Source of the DNA: Armatimonadota bacterium | GTDB lineage: Bacteria; Armatimonadota; Fimbriimonadia; Fimbriimonadales; Fimbriimonadaceae | Assembly: GCA_018268375.1 (NCBI GenBank) | Contig: JAFDWS010000001.1 | Span: forward strand, 377,375-441,374 | Direction of reading: 5' to 3' | DNA: 64,000 bases | Shown here: positions 43,097-50,533 of the stretch, one piece after another | How the letters are laid out: each line of letters opens with the position of its first letter | How positions within the stretch are numbered: position 1 is the stretch's first letter | The notes under the pieces: model-generated | What the model was told of the DNA's origin: nothing | What the model saw: only the letters and a program-made list of their open reading frames with translations | Database searches by the model: none | Translations under genes and position numbers: made by a program

Positions 43097-44206
43097 CTAC
43101 CGGCAGACCTGCTTGGCGATCACCATCCGCTGGATCTCGCTGCAGCCCTCGCCGATCTCGGTCAGCTTCGCGTCGCGCCAGAGCTTTTCGGCCAAGTACT
43201 CGAACGTCATCCCGCGGCCACCGTGGATCTGGATGCCTCGGTTGGTGACGCGGCAACTGGTCTCGCTCGCATAGAGCTTGGCCATACTCGCCGCTTTGGT
43301 GACGTTCTCGCCCCGGTCGAACATCTCGGCGCCCTTCTGCACCAGCAAGCGGGCCGCTTCGATCTCCATCTCGCTGTCCGCGATCATGTTCTGCACGCTT
43401 TGCATATCGCAAAGGCGGCGGTTGAACTGCTCCCGCTGCATGGAGTACTTCACAGCGATCTCGTGAGCTTTCTCGGCGATGCCAAGGGCCATCGCGCCGA
43501 TGCCCAGGCGGCCCCGGTAGAGGAAGCCGATCGCCTGCTCGAACGTGCAGGGAGTGTGCCAGCCGATCGCGTCTTTCATCGTGAACTGGCTGGTCCAGGA
43601 AGCGCGGACTCCGATCGTCGGGATGCGCTCTCCGAGCCGGAAGCCAGGCTGGTCAGTCTCCATCAGAAAGGCGCTGAGCTCGGTCTCGCCGGTGCGGGCG
43701 ATGATGATAATAAGGTCGGCCCGGCCACCGTTGGTGATAAACATCTTCTCGCCATTCAGCCGGTAGTAACCCTGCTTGTCCTCCATCGGGGTGGCCGCGG
43801 TCCTGACGCGGCGGGCGTCGGAACCAGCGTCAGGCTCGGTGAGGCCCCAAGCCATCTCGATCTCGCCGTTCATCGCCTTGGCCAAGTACTTCTCGCGCTG
43901 CTCGTCGGTCGAGAGGGTGACCAGATGGGGGATGCATAGAGCGTTCAGGGCCGCGATGTTCATGCTGAGCGCGGGGTCGCCTTGGGCCAGCATGCGGCAG
44001 GCCTCACAGTAGGCCACGCAACTGTAGCCAGCGCCTCCAAACTCCTTGGGCACGGTCATGCGCAGCAGGTCGCGCTTGGCGCACTCACGGAAGATTTCGT
44101 CGGGTAGCCGGTCCTTCTCCCATTCGCGGGTGTTGGGCAGGACGTATGAGTCGACGAACTCGCGCACTCCGGCGAGGAACTTCGCTTCCTCCTCTGGAGT
44201 GGCCAT
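43097..44206 (-). CDS. Acyl-CoA dehydrogenase
   Basis: This 369-residue flavoenzyme starts at the ATG at 44206 (MATPEEEAKF). The 53 upstream residues of the frame are unlike the family. ACAD motifs are present: MTVPKEFGGAGYSCVAY, EMAWGLTEPDAGSDARRV, KMFITNGGRADLIII, and C-terminal GIQIHGGRGMTFEYLAEKLWRD with EIGEGCSEIQRMVIA, where the Glu of GEG is the expected catalytic base. It oxidises an acyl-CoA and passes electrons to ETF; etfBA are at 52736-54294. It directly precedes the six-gene membrane operon, which may share its promoter. Confidence 0.94.
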   Translation of the reverse strand: MATPEEEAKFLAGVREFVDSYVLPNTREWEKDRLPDEIFRECAKRDLLRMTVPKEFGGAGYSCVAYCEACRMLAQGDPALSMNIAALNALCIPHLVTLSTDEQREKYLAKAMNGEIEMAWGLTEPDAGSDARRVRTAATPMEDKQGYYRLNGEKMFITNGGRADLIIIIARTGETELSAFLMETDQPGFRLGERIPTIGVRASWTSQFTMKDAIGWHTPCTFEQAIGFLYRGRLGIGAMALGIAEKAHEIAVKYSMQREQFNRRLCDMQSVQNMIADSEMEIEAARLLVQKGAEMFDRGENVTKAASMAKLYASETSCRVTNRGIQIHGGRGMTFEYLAEKLWRDAKLTEIGEGCSEIQRMVIAKQVCR

Positions 44207-44383
44207 GGTGGACTTGGGCTCTGTGATCACGGCGTTGGGATCCTCGGGACAGGTTGAATTATGGCGGGATTCCGGCTGAGCACGACCAGACCAGGACGGT
44301 AGGCGCTCCAGCACAATTGCCTGAAACGGCGCGGGCTCCCTTTGAACTCGCTGAAGATGAGCCATACCTTAGAGCCGCTTCCG

Positions 44384-44389
44384 TATAAT
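44384..44389 (+). promoter_or_regulatory. Consensus -10 TATAAT
   Basis: A perfect TATAAT lies 34 bases before the ATG at 44424. No good -35 is visible 16-18 bases upstream. The gap 44207-44423 between divergent genes holds nothing else I can support. Confidence 0.45.
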
Positions 44390-44423
44390 GACGTGCGTCA
44401 CCTTGTTTGGCTCTAGGTTCAAA

Positions 44424-46367
44424 ATGGCAGTCTTCCGTATTCCCCTCCTCGTCTTCGCCGCTTCCGCAAGTGTCTGCGCCCTTTCTCAGATCGGCGTCAA
44501 GGGCTGGGCCGGCTACGGTGGCAACGCCCAGCATTCCGCCCCCTGTCCAGTCCGCACGCAAGACATGTTGCGCATTCGATGGTCGACCCCGGTCGATCTG
44601 AATCCTCCCTACTCGGGCAACTCCCTGCTCGCGCACTACGGCTCGCCGATGGTGACGCCCATGAACACGCTCATCTTGGCGGTCAAAACAGGCGCAAGCG
44701 ATGGGTTCAAGGTCGAAGCGCGATCGGGATACAACGGCCAGCTTGTCTGGACCCAGGTCACAGACTATTCCCTGCCCGACTACAACTGGGTTCCTCCCTG
44801 TGGCCCAACGCTGGTCGGTGGTACGAAGGTGGCCTACCCCGGCGCGGGCGGAACCATTTACATCCGGGACAATGCGGACTCGGCCAGCGGTACGACCACG
44901 CAGTACTGCTTCTACGGCATGGACGACTACATCGCCAACAAAGCTGAGATGGATCTCAAGGTCAAGATCTGCACGCCACTCACTGCCGATGCGCAGGGCA
45001 ACATCTACTTCGGCTATGTGGCGGCAGGCAACTCGCTCGACGTTCTCGCCGGCATCGCCAAAATTGCTTCCGACGGAACGGGGATCTGGAAGTCCGCGCC
45101 TCTTGCTTCTGGGGACCAGGCTGCCGACCGACCGGTCATGAACTGCGCTCCCGCGATCAGCAACGATGGGAGCGAGGTTTACATGGCGTTCACCAACAAC
45201 GTGCTCGCCGGCATGTCCACCGCAGACCTCACGAACATGCACCACGGCTATCCCGTAGATCCCAAAACCCTGAACGGCGGCTTCTTCAGCGACACCGCGA
45301 CCAGTTCCCCGACGGTCGGTCCTGACGGGGACGTCTACATGGGCGGGTTTGAAAACCCCTTCGGCTACACCCACTACCGGGGCTACCTCTACCACTTTTC
45401 GAACACGCTGGCAACTAAGAACTACGTCGGTGCCTTTGGCTGGGACGATACGGTGGCAATTGTCCCTGCGGGCCTGGTTCCCAGCTACCAAGGCACTTCC
45501 ACGTACCTGCTGATGACCAAGTACAACAACTACCTGGAGGGCGGAGGGAACGGGTTCAACAAGATCGGCATTCTCGACCCCAACGATTTCCAAATGGATC
45601 CCATCGACCAGACCAACACGATGAAGGAGATCCTGACCAAGGTCGGGCCGACCCAAGACCCGCGAGGCGGCTACGTCGAGTGGTGCATCAATACGGCCGC
45701 GGTCGACCCATGGCGAAAGGTGGTCATTGTCAACAGCGAGGATGGCAAGTGCTACCGCTGGAACCTGGAAACCGACACACTGTCGAACGCCACGACCCTG
45801 ACCGGTGGGATCGGTGAAGCCTACACCCCTGTCGCGGTGGGGCCAGACGGAACCTGCTACGCAATCAACAACGCCCAACTCTTCGCAGTTGGCGACAACG
45901 CCGAGCTGCCAACGAGCTTGCAGATGATCCGGGGCACCCTCAACAGCGGAAGTGTCTTCGACGTCATGTACTCGGATCGGTTTTCGATTCAAACCACGGC
46001 TTCGACCCAGAACAACACAAACGACCTGCCGTTGCAGGTCGAGGTGGCGACCACGGCTTTCAGCAAGCTCCCCCTCAACACCGCGAGCCTCCAATTCGAG
46101 GTCAAGATGAACGGGGTGGTGGGAGACGTTACTCAGGTCATCGAGTTCTTCAACTACCAGACGAACTCGTTCGAAACGGTCAGCACCCGTACGGGAGGTA
46201 ATTCGCTGGAAGACACGGTTGTTACGATCTCGAGCAACGCGAGTCGGTTTGTGAACCAAACCAATAAGGCCATGAAGGCGCGCGTCTGTCTGCGGAACAA
46301 CAAGTTGCCGACGGCGAGGGTCCTGAAGGCTGGATTCGGCTTGATGCAGTGGACGGTCAACCCGTAA
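44424..46367 (+). CDS. Secreted PQQ-like beta-propeller protein with shared C-terminal module
   Basis: I start this at the ATG at 44424 (MAVFRIPLLVFAASASVCALSQ signal, quoted in part), which gives 647 residues. The N-terminus WAGYGGNAQHSAP is the typical opening of PQQ/outer-membrane-assembly-like propellers. Propeller blades follow (GSPMVTPMNTLILAVKTG, TSSPTVGPDGDVYMGG, YTPVAVGPDGTCYAINN). Residues about 490-647 are the beta module shared with the proteins at 15132-16610 and 23541-24953 (RGTLNSGSVFDV, TQVIEFFNYQTNSFE, ASRFVNQTNKAMKARV, GLMQWTVNP). No catalytic site is evident. The large opposite-strand ORF over this gene is a shadow. Confidence 0.8.
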   Translation: MAVFRIPLLVFAASASVCALSQIGVKGWAGYGGNAQHSAPCPVRTQDMLRIRWSTPVDLNPPYSGNSLLAHYGSPMVTPMNTLILAVKTGASDGFKVEARSGYNGQLVWTQVTDYSLPDYNWVPPCGPTLVGGTKVAYPGAGGTIYIRDNADSASGTTTQYCFYGMDDYIANKAEMDLKVKICTPLTADAQGNIYFGYVAAGNSLDVLAGIAKIASDGTGIWKSAPLASGDQAADRPVMNCAPAISNDGSEVYMAFTNNVLAGMSTADLTNMHHGYPVDPKTLNGGFFSDTATSSPTVGPDGDVYMGGFENPFGYTHYRGYLYHFSNTLATKNYVGAFGWDDTVAIVPAGLVPSYQGTSTYLLMTKYNNYLEGGGNGFNKIGILDPNDFQMDPIDQTNTMKEILTKVGPTQDPRGGYVEWCINTAAVDPWRKVVIVNSEDGKCYRWNLETDTLSNATTLTGGIGEAYTPVAVGPDGTCYAINNAQLFAVGDNAELPTSLQMIRGTLNSGSVFDVMYSDRFSIQTTASTQNNTNDLPLQVEVATTAFSKLPLNTASLQFEVKMNGVVGDVTQVIEFFNYQTNSFETVSTRTGGNSLEDTVVTISSNASRFVNQTNKAMKARVCLRNNKLPTARVLKAGFGLMQWTVNP

Positions 46368-46410
46368 AACGTCCCTCGTTCGAGCCAGGGCACGCCTCCA
46401 TAATGCCGGT

Positions 46411-47673
46411 ATGAGTCTTGGACGGTGGTTGCCCCTTTTCGGTCTCGTGGCCCTCGGTCTCGCCGGGTGTGCGCCGAAACCGACCGCAACGGAGCAACCG
46501 GCAGCGAAGTCGGCGGATCCGGGGCGTGCCCTCACCGTGCTGCAGCAGAACCAGGAGGCCATGGCTGCGCTGAAATCGTACCAAGCGCAATGCGTGACGA
46601 AAGTCGAGAAGGAAGGCGAGCCAACGAGTTATTTGTATTCGTTGCTCGCGGCGGAAAAGCCGAACAAAATGCGCTACGACGCCTGGCCGATGAAGTCTCC
46701 ACCGACCGGATCCAGGCCCACTGAAGTGGCATACGTGACGATCGCAACGGACGGCAAAGACCAGTACAACCAGTTCGGCAAGGAGTACATGAAGACCTCC
46801 AACGCCGGGGCGGAGTCACTCAGCACCTTTGAAGAGCCGTGGGTCGGCTTCTTCACGAAGAGCCAGTCGATCTTGGGACGGATGGACCAGATCCGAGAAG
46901 GCGGCGGCTCATCGGAAGCGACGATTGGGGCGGACGAAACGGTGGATGGAACGCCCTGTGACGTTGTCACAGTCACGGACAAAGCCACAAACGGCGAAGT
47001 TACCCAGGAGGTCACCAAAACCTACTGGATCGGCAAGAATGACCACCTCGTCCGAAAACAGGCCGTTAACGTGAAGAGCACCGGGCCCGGCGACAAAGCA
47101 CCGAAGTCACTCCAAGCGATGGCGACGATCAGCCAAATCGTTGCCGACAAAGAGCTGCAAGGACAGGCCTTTTCCTACGCTCCTCCGACCGGCGTGACCT
47201 TGAGAAAGCCGGACGCGGGCAGGCCCCCTGTACTCGCAAACGGTAGCTCGGCGCCGGACTTCACGGTCCAGGACGCACAAGGCAAGCCCGTCAGACTCAG
47301 CGGGTTCCGGGGCAAGGTCGTGGTGATCGACTTTTGGGCGAGTTGGTGCGGGCCGTGCAAGGAATCAATGCCCCACACTCAGAGCGTCGCAAAGAAGCTT
47401 GCTGCAGAGGGCCTGCCAGTGGTCGTACTCGCTGTCGACGATGGGGAGGACAGGGGCGGTTTCGACGCCTGGCTCAAAGACAATTCCGCTCTGTACCCGA
47501 ACCTGGTTTTCCTCCATTCGACGGAAGAGATCAGCCATCGGCTCTACAGAGTGACAGGAATCCCGACCCAATTCATCTTGGACAAGGCCGGGATTGTTCG
47601 TAAGTCGTTTGTCGGTTTTGGTGGCCCGACCGATGACCTTGAAAAGGCCGTACGGTCGGCGTTGGCCGGTTAG
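46411..47673 (+). CDS. Lipoprotein with LolA-like domain fused to TlpA-type thioredoxin
   Basis: This 420-residue lipoprotein has lipobox GLAGC at residues 17-21. Residues about 40-260 resemble the LolA/LppX-type or DUF2092 beta fold (ALKSYQAQCVTKVEKEGEP, KPNKMRYDAWPM, DGTPCDVVTVTDK, YWIGKNDHLVRKQAV). Residues about 275-420 are a TlpA/ResA-like thioredoxin domain (SSAPDFTVQDAQGKPVRLSGFRGKVVVIDFW split around residues 282-308). The redox motif W312-C-G-P-C316 is followed by the cis-Pro region GIPTQF. It should act as a periplasmic thiol reductant or oxidoreductase on a lipid- or protein-binding partner. Confidence 0.9.
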   Translation: MSLGRWLPLFGLVALGLAGCAPKPTATEQPAAKSADPGRALTVLQQNQEAMAALKSYQAQCVTKVEKEGEPTSYLYSLLAAEKPNKMRYDAWPMKSPPTGSRPTEVAYVTIATDGKDQYNQFGKEYMKTSNAGAESLSTFEEPWVGFFTKSQSILGRMDQIREGGGSSEATIGADETVDGTPCDVVTVTDKATNGEVTQEVTKTYWIGKNDHLVRKQAVNVKSTGPGDKAPKSLQAMATISQIVADKELQGQAFSYAPPTGVTLRKPDAGRPPVLANGSSAPDFTVQDAQGKPVRLSGFRGKVVVIDFWASWCGPCKESMPHTQSVAKKLAAEGLPVVVLAVDDGEDRGGFDAWLKDNSALYPNLVFLHSTEEISHRLYRVTGIPTQFILDKAGIVRKSFVGFGGPTDDLEKAVRSALAG

Positions 47674-48056
47674 GCTCGGACGAACTGGTAGTACTTCTTA
47701 CCACCCTTGTAGACCGTTTTTCGTTTGTACCGGTGGCCGTTGTAGTTCACGGAGGACCGGCTGTAGAGCTCGGCTCTCTGGCGCTCCATCCGGTTCGCGC
47801 TCTTGCGGTCTTCCTCGTACCGCCACGCGGAGTACAGCGCTCCGACCGTACCGAGAGTGGTGACAGTGCCGTTCTTGCCGATGATGCCGAGCACAGCGGC
47901 GGCTGCGGAAGCGATACCGATGTTCTTCCACTCGTCCTTCTTCTGGTTGCGATGGCGGACGGAGTCGCGACTCTGTGGCATCGCATAAGAGATGGTCGGA
48001 GCCGCGAGCGATACGCTCAGCGCCAGTAAGACCGCGTTCCTCAAAGTGTTCTTCAT
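47670..48056 (-). CDS. Small secreted basic protein of unknown function
   Basis: This 128-residue protein has a signal peptide ending near ISYAMPQ. A Gly/Ala-rich hydrophobic segment (IGIASAAAAVLGIIGKNGTVTTLGTVGAL) lies in the middle and may be a membrane-associating or glycine-zipper helix. The C-terminus is basic with many Tyr (YNGHRYKRKTVYKGGKKYYQFVRA). I do not know the family. Its 5' leader carries a hairpin (48065-48083) and a palindrome (48107-48118). The 3' end overlaps the convergent TlpA-fusion gene by 4 bases. Confidence 0.7.
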   Translation of the reverse strand: MKNTLRNAVLLALSVSLAAPTISYAMPQSRDSVRHRNQKKDEWKNIGIASAAAAVLGIIGKNGTVTTLGTVGALYSAWRYEEDRKSANRMERQRAELYSRSSVNYNGHRYKRKTVYKGGKKYYQFVRA

Positions 48057-48064
48057 GGGACCAA

Positions 48065-48083
48065 CCTTGCTTCCCCTGCAAGG
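48065..48083 (-). promoter_or_regulatory. Leader hairpin with purine-rich loop
   Basis: On the minus strand CCTTGC pairs with GCAAGG around the loop AGGGGAA. The hairpin ends 8 bases before the ATG at 48056, so the likely ribosome site is exposed in the loop. Upstream is the 12-bp palindrome GGTACGCGTACC at 48107-48118. Confidence 0.35.
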
Positions 48084-48147
48084 CTAGACGCCGAATTTCA
48101 CGCGACGGTACGCGTACCTACAGAGCCCAATGACGGTTGCGAAGGAC

Positions 48148-48495
48148 TTAGCTGGTCGCTTGCTTGACGACGCTCTTAAAGGCCTCGAAATCTGCGATCG
48201 CGAGTTCGCTCAGCATTTTGCGGTCCACCTGCATGCCTTTTTGGGTCATGCCATGGATGAGTGCGCTGTACTTCGTTCCGCAGATGCGGCAACCGGCGCT
48301 GATGCGGGCGATCCAAAGACGGCGGAAATCGCGCTTGCGGCGGCGGCGGTCTCGAAAAGCGTACTGGCCGCTCTTCATGACCTGTTCGTGGGCGTTCTTA
48401 AAGACGTTTCGCTTGCGCTGGAAATAGCCCTTGGCCTGGGCAAGCACCTTTCGGTGCCGCTTCTGGCGCATGATGCCGCGTTTGACTCTTGCCAT
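48148..48495 (-). CDS. rplT: 50S ribosomal protein L20
   Basis: This 115-residue protein is full length and canonical: MARVKRGIMRQKRHRK, AKGYFQRKRNVFKNAHEQV, RDRRRRKRDFRRLWIARI and NLALADFEAF-like ELAIADFEAFKSVV. It binds 23S rRNA early in 50S assembly and in many bacteria represses its own infC-rpmI-rplT operon. It is last in that operon here. About 100 bases separate it from rpmI, with two small hairpins (CCCGA...TCGGG; GGAGCC...GGCTCC). Confidence 0.98.
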   Translation of the reverse strand: MARVKRGIMRQKRHRKVLAQAKGYFQRKRNVFKNAHEQVMKSGQYAFRDRRRRKRDFRRLWIARISAGCRICGTKYSALIHGMTQKGMQVDRKMLSELAIADFEAFKSVVKQATS

Positions 48496-48596
48496 TTGTT
48501 TTCCTCAGTTTCCTTCTTTGACCGGTTCCCTGCCCCGAGCTCGTCGGGACGGTGGCGGTATGAGTGTCAGGGGAGCCTTGGCTCCGGGTTAATCCG

Positions 48597-48830
48597 TCAG
48601 AGGGCGAGCAACCGCCGGACGCGCTTGGCTTCCGTCGGGCTCAGTTCTGCTTCTTGATCCAGTCTGCGCTTTTGGCCGCCAGACTTGTGGAAGAACATGT
48701 GGTTGTTGTAGGACTTGCGCCGCATGATCTTCCCGGTGCCAGAGATCTTAAACCTCTTGGCCGCCGTCTTGCAGGTCTTTAGCTTCGCTGTCTTTTTTGC
48801 TTTCAACTTTGCCTTCCTTTTTGACCGCAC
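48597..48830 (-). CDS. rpmI: 50S ribosomal protein L35
   Basis: L35 signatures are clear: TCKTAAKRFKISGTGKIMRRK and QKRRLDQEAELSPTEAKRVRRLL (residues about 19-75). From the GTG at 48830 the frame gives 77 residues, longer than the usual 64-66. A TTG at 48806 with GGAAGG just upstream would give 69 residues and seems at least as likely. Either way the gene overlaps the 3' end of infC by 59-83 bases in a different frame, which is longer than the usual 4-base overlaps here. No typical MPKMKTHK start is present. Confidence 0.93.
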   Translation of the reverse strand: MRSKRKAKLKAKKTAKLKTCKTAAKRFKISGTGKIMRRKSYNNHMFFHKSGGQKRRLDQEAELSPTEAKRVRRLLAL

Positions 48831-49356
48831 CCACGACGGGGTTGATCACGACCACCATTTCGCGTCCAGAGAGCGTAGGCTCTTTGTCGGCTTTGCCGAA
48901 CTCGGCAAGCTCCTCCACGACATGAAGGATCTTGTTCTTGCCGACATCGGGGTACTTGAGTTCCCTCTGGCGGAACCTGCAGACCACTCTGACCTTGTCC
49001 CCGGCGGTCAAGAACTTCTTGGCGCGACCGATGAGGGTCTGAATGTCGTGTTCCGCGATGTTCGGACTCAGTTTTATACCCTTTACGTCTTGGCCTTTAG
49101 GCTTCTTGTCCTTTTTTAGCTTCGACTGCTCGTACTTGTGCTTGCCGTAATCGACGATCTTGACAACGGCCGGATCGGCTTTTTCAGCCACAAGGACAAG
49201 GTCAAGGCCGGACTCGCGGGCTTTTTCGACCGCGGACCGGCTGGTCATCACTCCCAACTGGGAGCCGTCCGATCCGATAACACGTACGTTTTCAAAGCGG
49301 TAAAGCCGCTCGTTGATGTCGGGCAAGGGTTCGCGCCGCGGGCGGCGCATCGGCAT
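48748..49356 (-). CDS. infC: Translation initiation factor IF-3
   Basis: This 202-residue protein prevents 30S-50S association and checks start-codon pairing. IF-3 motifs are clear: INERLYRFENVRVIGSDGSQLGVM (residues about 14-37), VKIVDYGKHKYEQSK, KLSPNIAEHDIQ, VRVVCRFRQRELKYP and EEL...KADKEPTLSGREMVVV. The C-terminal extension of about 25 charged residues (KKEGKVESKKDSEAK) overlaps rpmI. The start is a plain ATG (49356), not the AUU used in E. coli. A candidate promoter sits 54 bases upstream. Confidence 0.96.
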   Translation of the reverse strand: MPMRRPRREPLPDINERLYRFENVRVIGSDGSQLGVMTSRSAVEKARESGLDLVLVAEKADPAVVKIVDYGKHKYEQSKLKKDKKPKGQDVKGIKLSPNIAEHDIQTLIGRAKKFLTAGDKVRVVCRFRQRELKYPDVGKNKILHVVEELAEFGKADKEPTLSGREMVVVINPVVGAVKKEGKVESKKDSEAKDLQDGGQEV

Positions 49357-49409
49357 ACGGCCTATTCGACTTCACCTCGAGAGTTGCTGGTCACCATCTA
49401 TCGAGTCTC

Positions 49410-49439
49410 AGTATAGCTTCGGTCGATGGTGGGGCGCAA
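49410..49439 (-). promoter_or_regulatory. Candidate promoter of infC-rpmI-rplT
   Basis: On the minus strand TTGCGC (49439-49434) is followed after 18 bases by TATACT (49415-49410). The leader of about 50 bases can form a partial stem between CACCATC and GATGGTG around the promoter region. I see no L20-leader structure that I could defend. Confidence 0.45.
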
Positions 49440-49452
49440 TGGAGCCGGGAGC

Positions 49453-49791
49453 CTAGGGCCTCGACTTGAGGGGCACGAAGTGGGCTTCGCCCCCAGTGAC
49501 CGACCCGTCCGGTCCAGAGCCGTCGTCAGGGTCGCCCAGCGCAGGCTCCCAACCCTCTTCGCCGCTCGCTTGAGCTGGCGGGGACACCTGGATGACGGGA
49601 GGTTTGACTTCTTGTCGGCGCTGGATGGGTCGCACGGGCGCAACGACCGCGTTGTTCGTCGCGTTGGACTGGATTTCCCAGGCGGCCAATGCGAAGGCGG
49701 TCGCCATCAGCAGGAGCGCGAGGATGGCGCCAGCAGTCAACCGGGCGATTTCGTCCGAGACTGGGGGCGGATCCGACGACAGATGGCGCAT
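49453..49791 (-). CDS. Small single-pass membrane protein
   Basis: I start this 112-residue protein at the ATG at 49791 (MRHLSSDPPPVSDEIARL). It has a strong helix (AGAILALLLMATAFALAAW) followed by a Pro-rich, then acidic Gly/Asp-rich tail (SGEEGWEPALGDPDDGSGPDG). The composition suggests a disordered extracytoplasmic tail. The 48 additional upstream residues of the open frame look non-coding. No family is recognised. It is divergent from the DinB gene. Confidence 0.6.
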   Translation of the reverse strand: MRHLSSDPPPVSDEIARLTAGAILALLLMATAFALAAWEIQSNATNNAVVAPVRPIQRRQEVKPPVIQVSPPAQASGEEGWEPALGDPDDGSGPDGSVTGGEAHFVPLKSRP

Positions 49792-49880
49792 ACCTACTCT
49801 TGGACGCCATATTTGACCGCAAGGACGATGGCGTTGGGCCCCAATCGTAGGAAAACTTAATGCGATCCCGCCCGAAGCGC

Positions 49881-49932
49881 TTGACACCGGCCGCAGAACT
49901 GCGAAATACTATACGTACGTCTACTAATAGAC
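49881..49932 (+). promoter_or_regulatory. DinB-gene promoter region with inverted repeat
   Basis: A perfect -35 TTGACA is at 49881-49886, and TACTAT is at 49907-49912 (spacer 20, long). An inverted repeat GTCTA-CTAA-TAGAC at 49919-49932 would overlap the transcription start and could be an operator. Confidence 0.4.
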
Positions 49933-49946
49933 TGAACGGAGACGAG

Positions 49947-50423
49947 ATGAACTATCAACAGCAGATGATCGACAGCACGCAAAAGGCGGCTGACGAAGCT
50001 TTCAAGTACGCGAAAGCGGTACCTGGCGACAAAGTCTCATGGAGCCCGCTCGACAGCGGACGCTCCGTGCTCGACCAGTGCCGCGAGATGGCAATGTGCC
50101 CAGGGTGGGCGTTCGACATCATCGAAGGCAAAGAGCAGCCTGAGTGGAACGAGGAGACGATGGCGGCGATCAAAGCCGAACAAGAGCAATGGAAGTCGGT
50201 CGAGGACTGTCAGGCGGAGTGCAATCGTCGGCTCGGAAAGCTGTTCGAACTGTACCGAGGGATCAGTGACGACAGGCTAAAGGAGACAAAGTGGCTTCCC
50301 TACGATGGAGGACGGGACTTCACGGTCGCAGAGATGATGGACTACCCGCGTTGGAACTTCAACTACCACTTGGGGCAGATCGCTTACGTGCAAACGCTGT
50401 ACGGCGACAAGGACATGCATTAA
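49947..50423 (+). CDS. DinB family protein
   Basis: This 158-residue protein starts at the ATG at 49947 with GGAGACGAG directly before it. It is a four-helix bundle of the DinB/YfiT superfamily: MIDSTQKAADEAFKYAKAV and VSWSPLDSGRSVLDQCREMA, followed by PRWNFNYHLGQIAYVQTLYGD, where NFNYHLGQI is the usual C-terminal 'H..H.GQI' helix. Only one of the typical metal-binding His (HLGQ) is clear, so catalytic activity is doubtful. It is a single gene with its own promoter and terminator. Confidence 0.88.
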   Translation: MNYQQQMIDSTQKAADEAFKYAKAVPGDKVSWSPLDSGRSVLDQCREMAMCPGWAFDIIEGKEQPEWNEETMAAIKAEQEQWKSVEDCQAECNRRLGKLFELYRGISDDRLKETKWLPYDGGRDFTVAEMMDYPRWNFNYHLGQIAYVQTLYGDKDMH

Positions 50424-50452
50424 GGGTTTGGCCCGGTCAGCCGGGCCAACCC
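50424..50452 (+). terminator. Probable terminator of the DinB gene
   Basis: GGGTTTGGCCCGG pairs with CCGGGCCAACCC across a TCAG loop with one bulged T. It begins right after the TAA. There is no strong U-run. Confidence 0.55.
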
Positions 50453-50533
50453 AGTTCACGCCGGGCAGGGCTCCGACGGTAAGATAGCGCCACCTCTGGA
50501 GGCTTGAGTCCAGCCAGAGGCTTCGGAGCAAGG

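Noticed and set aside
44259-46562. 767-residue open frame on the minus strand opposite the PQQ-like protein
   Set aside because: The plus-strand protein has a signal peptide, propeller motifs and a domain shared with other genes. The minus frame is Arg/Val-rich with no recognisable domain, the usual mirror of a GC-rich gene.
49357-49452. L20-type autoregulatory leader upstream of infC
   Set aside because: Only a partial stem is visible and it overlaps the candidate promoter. No pseudoknot or conserved L20-binding element could be defended.
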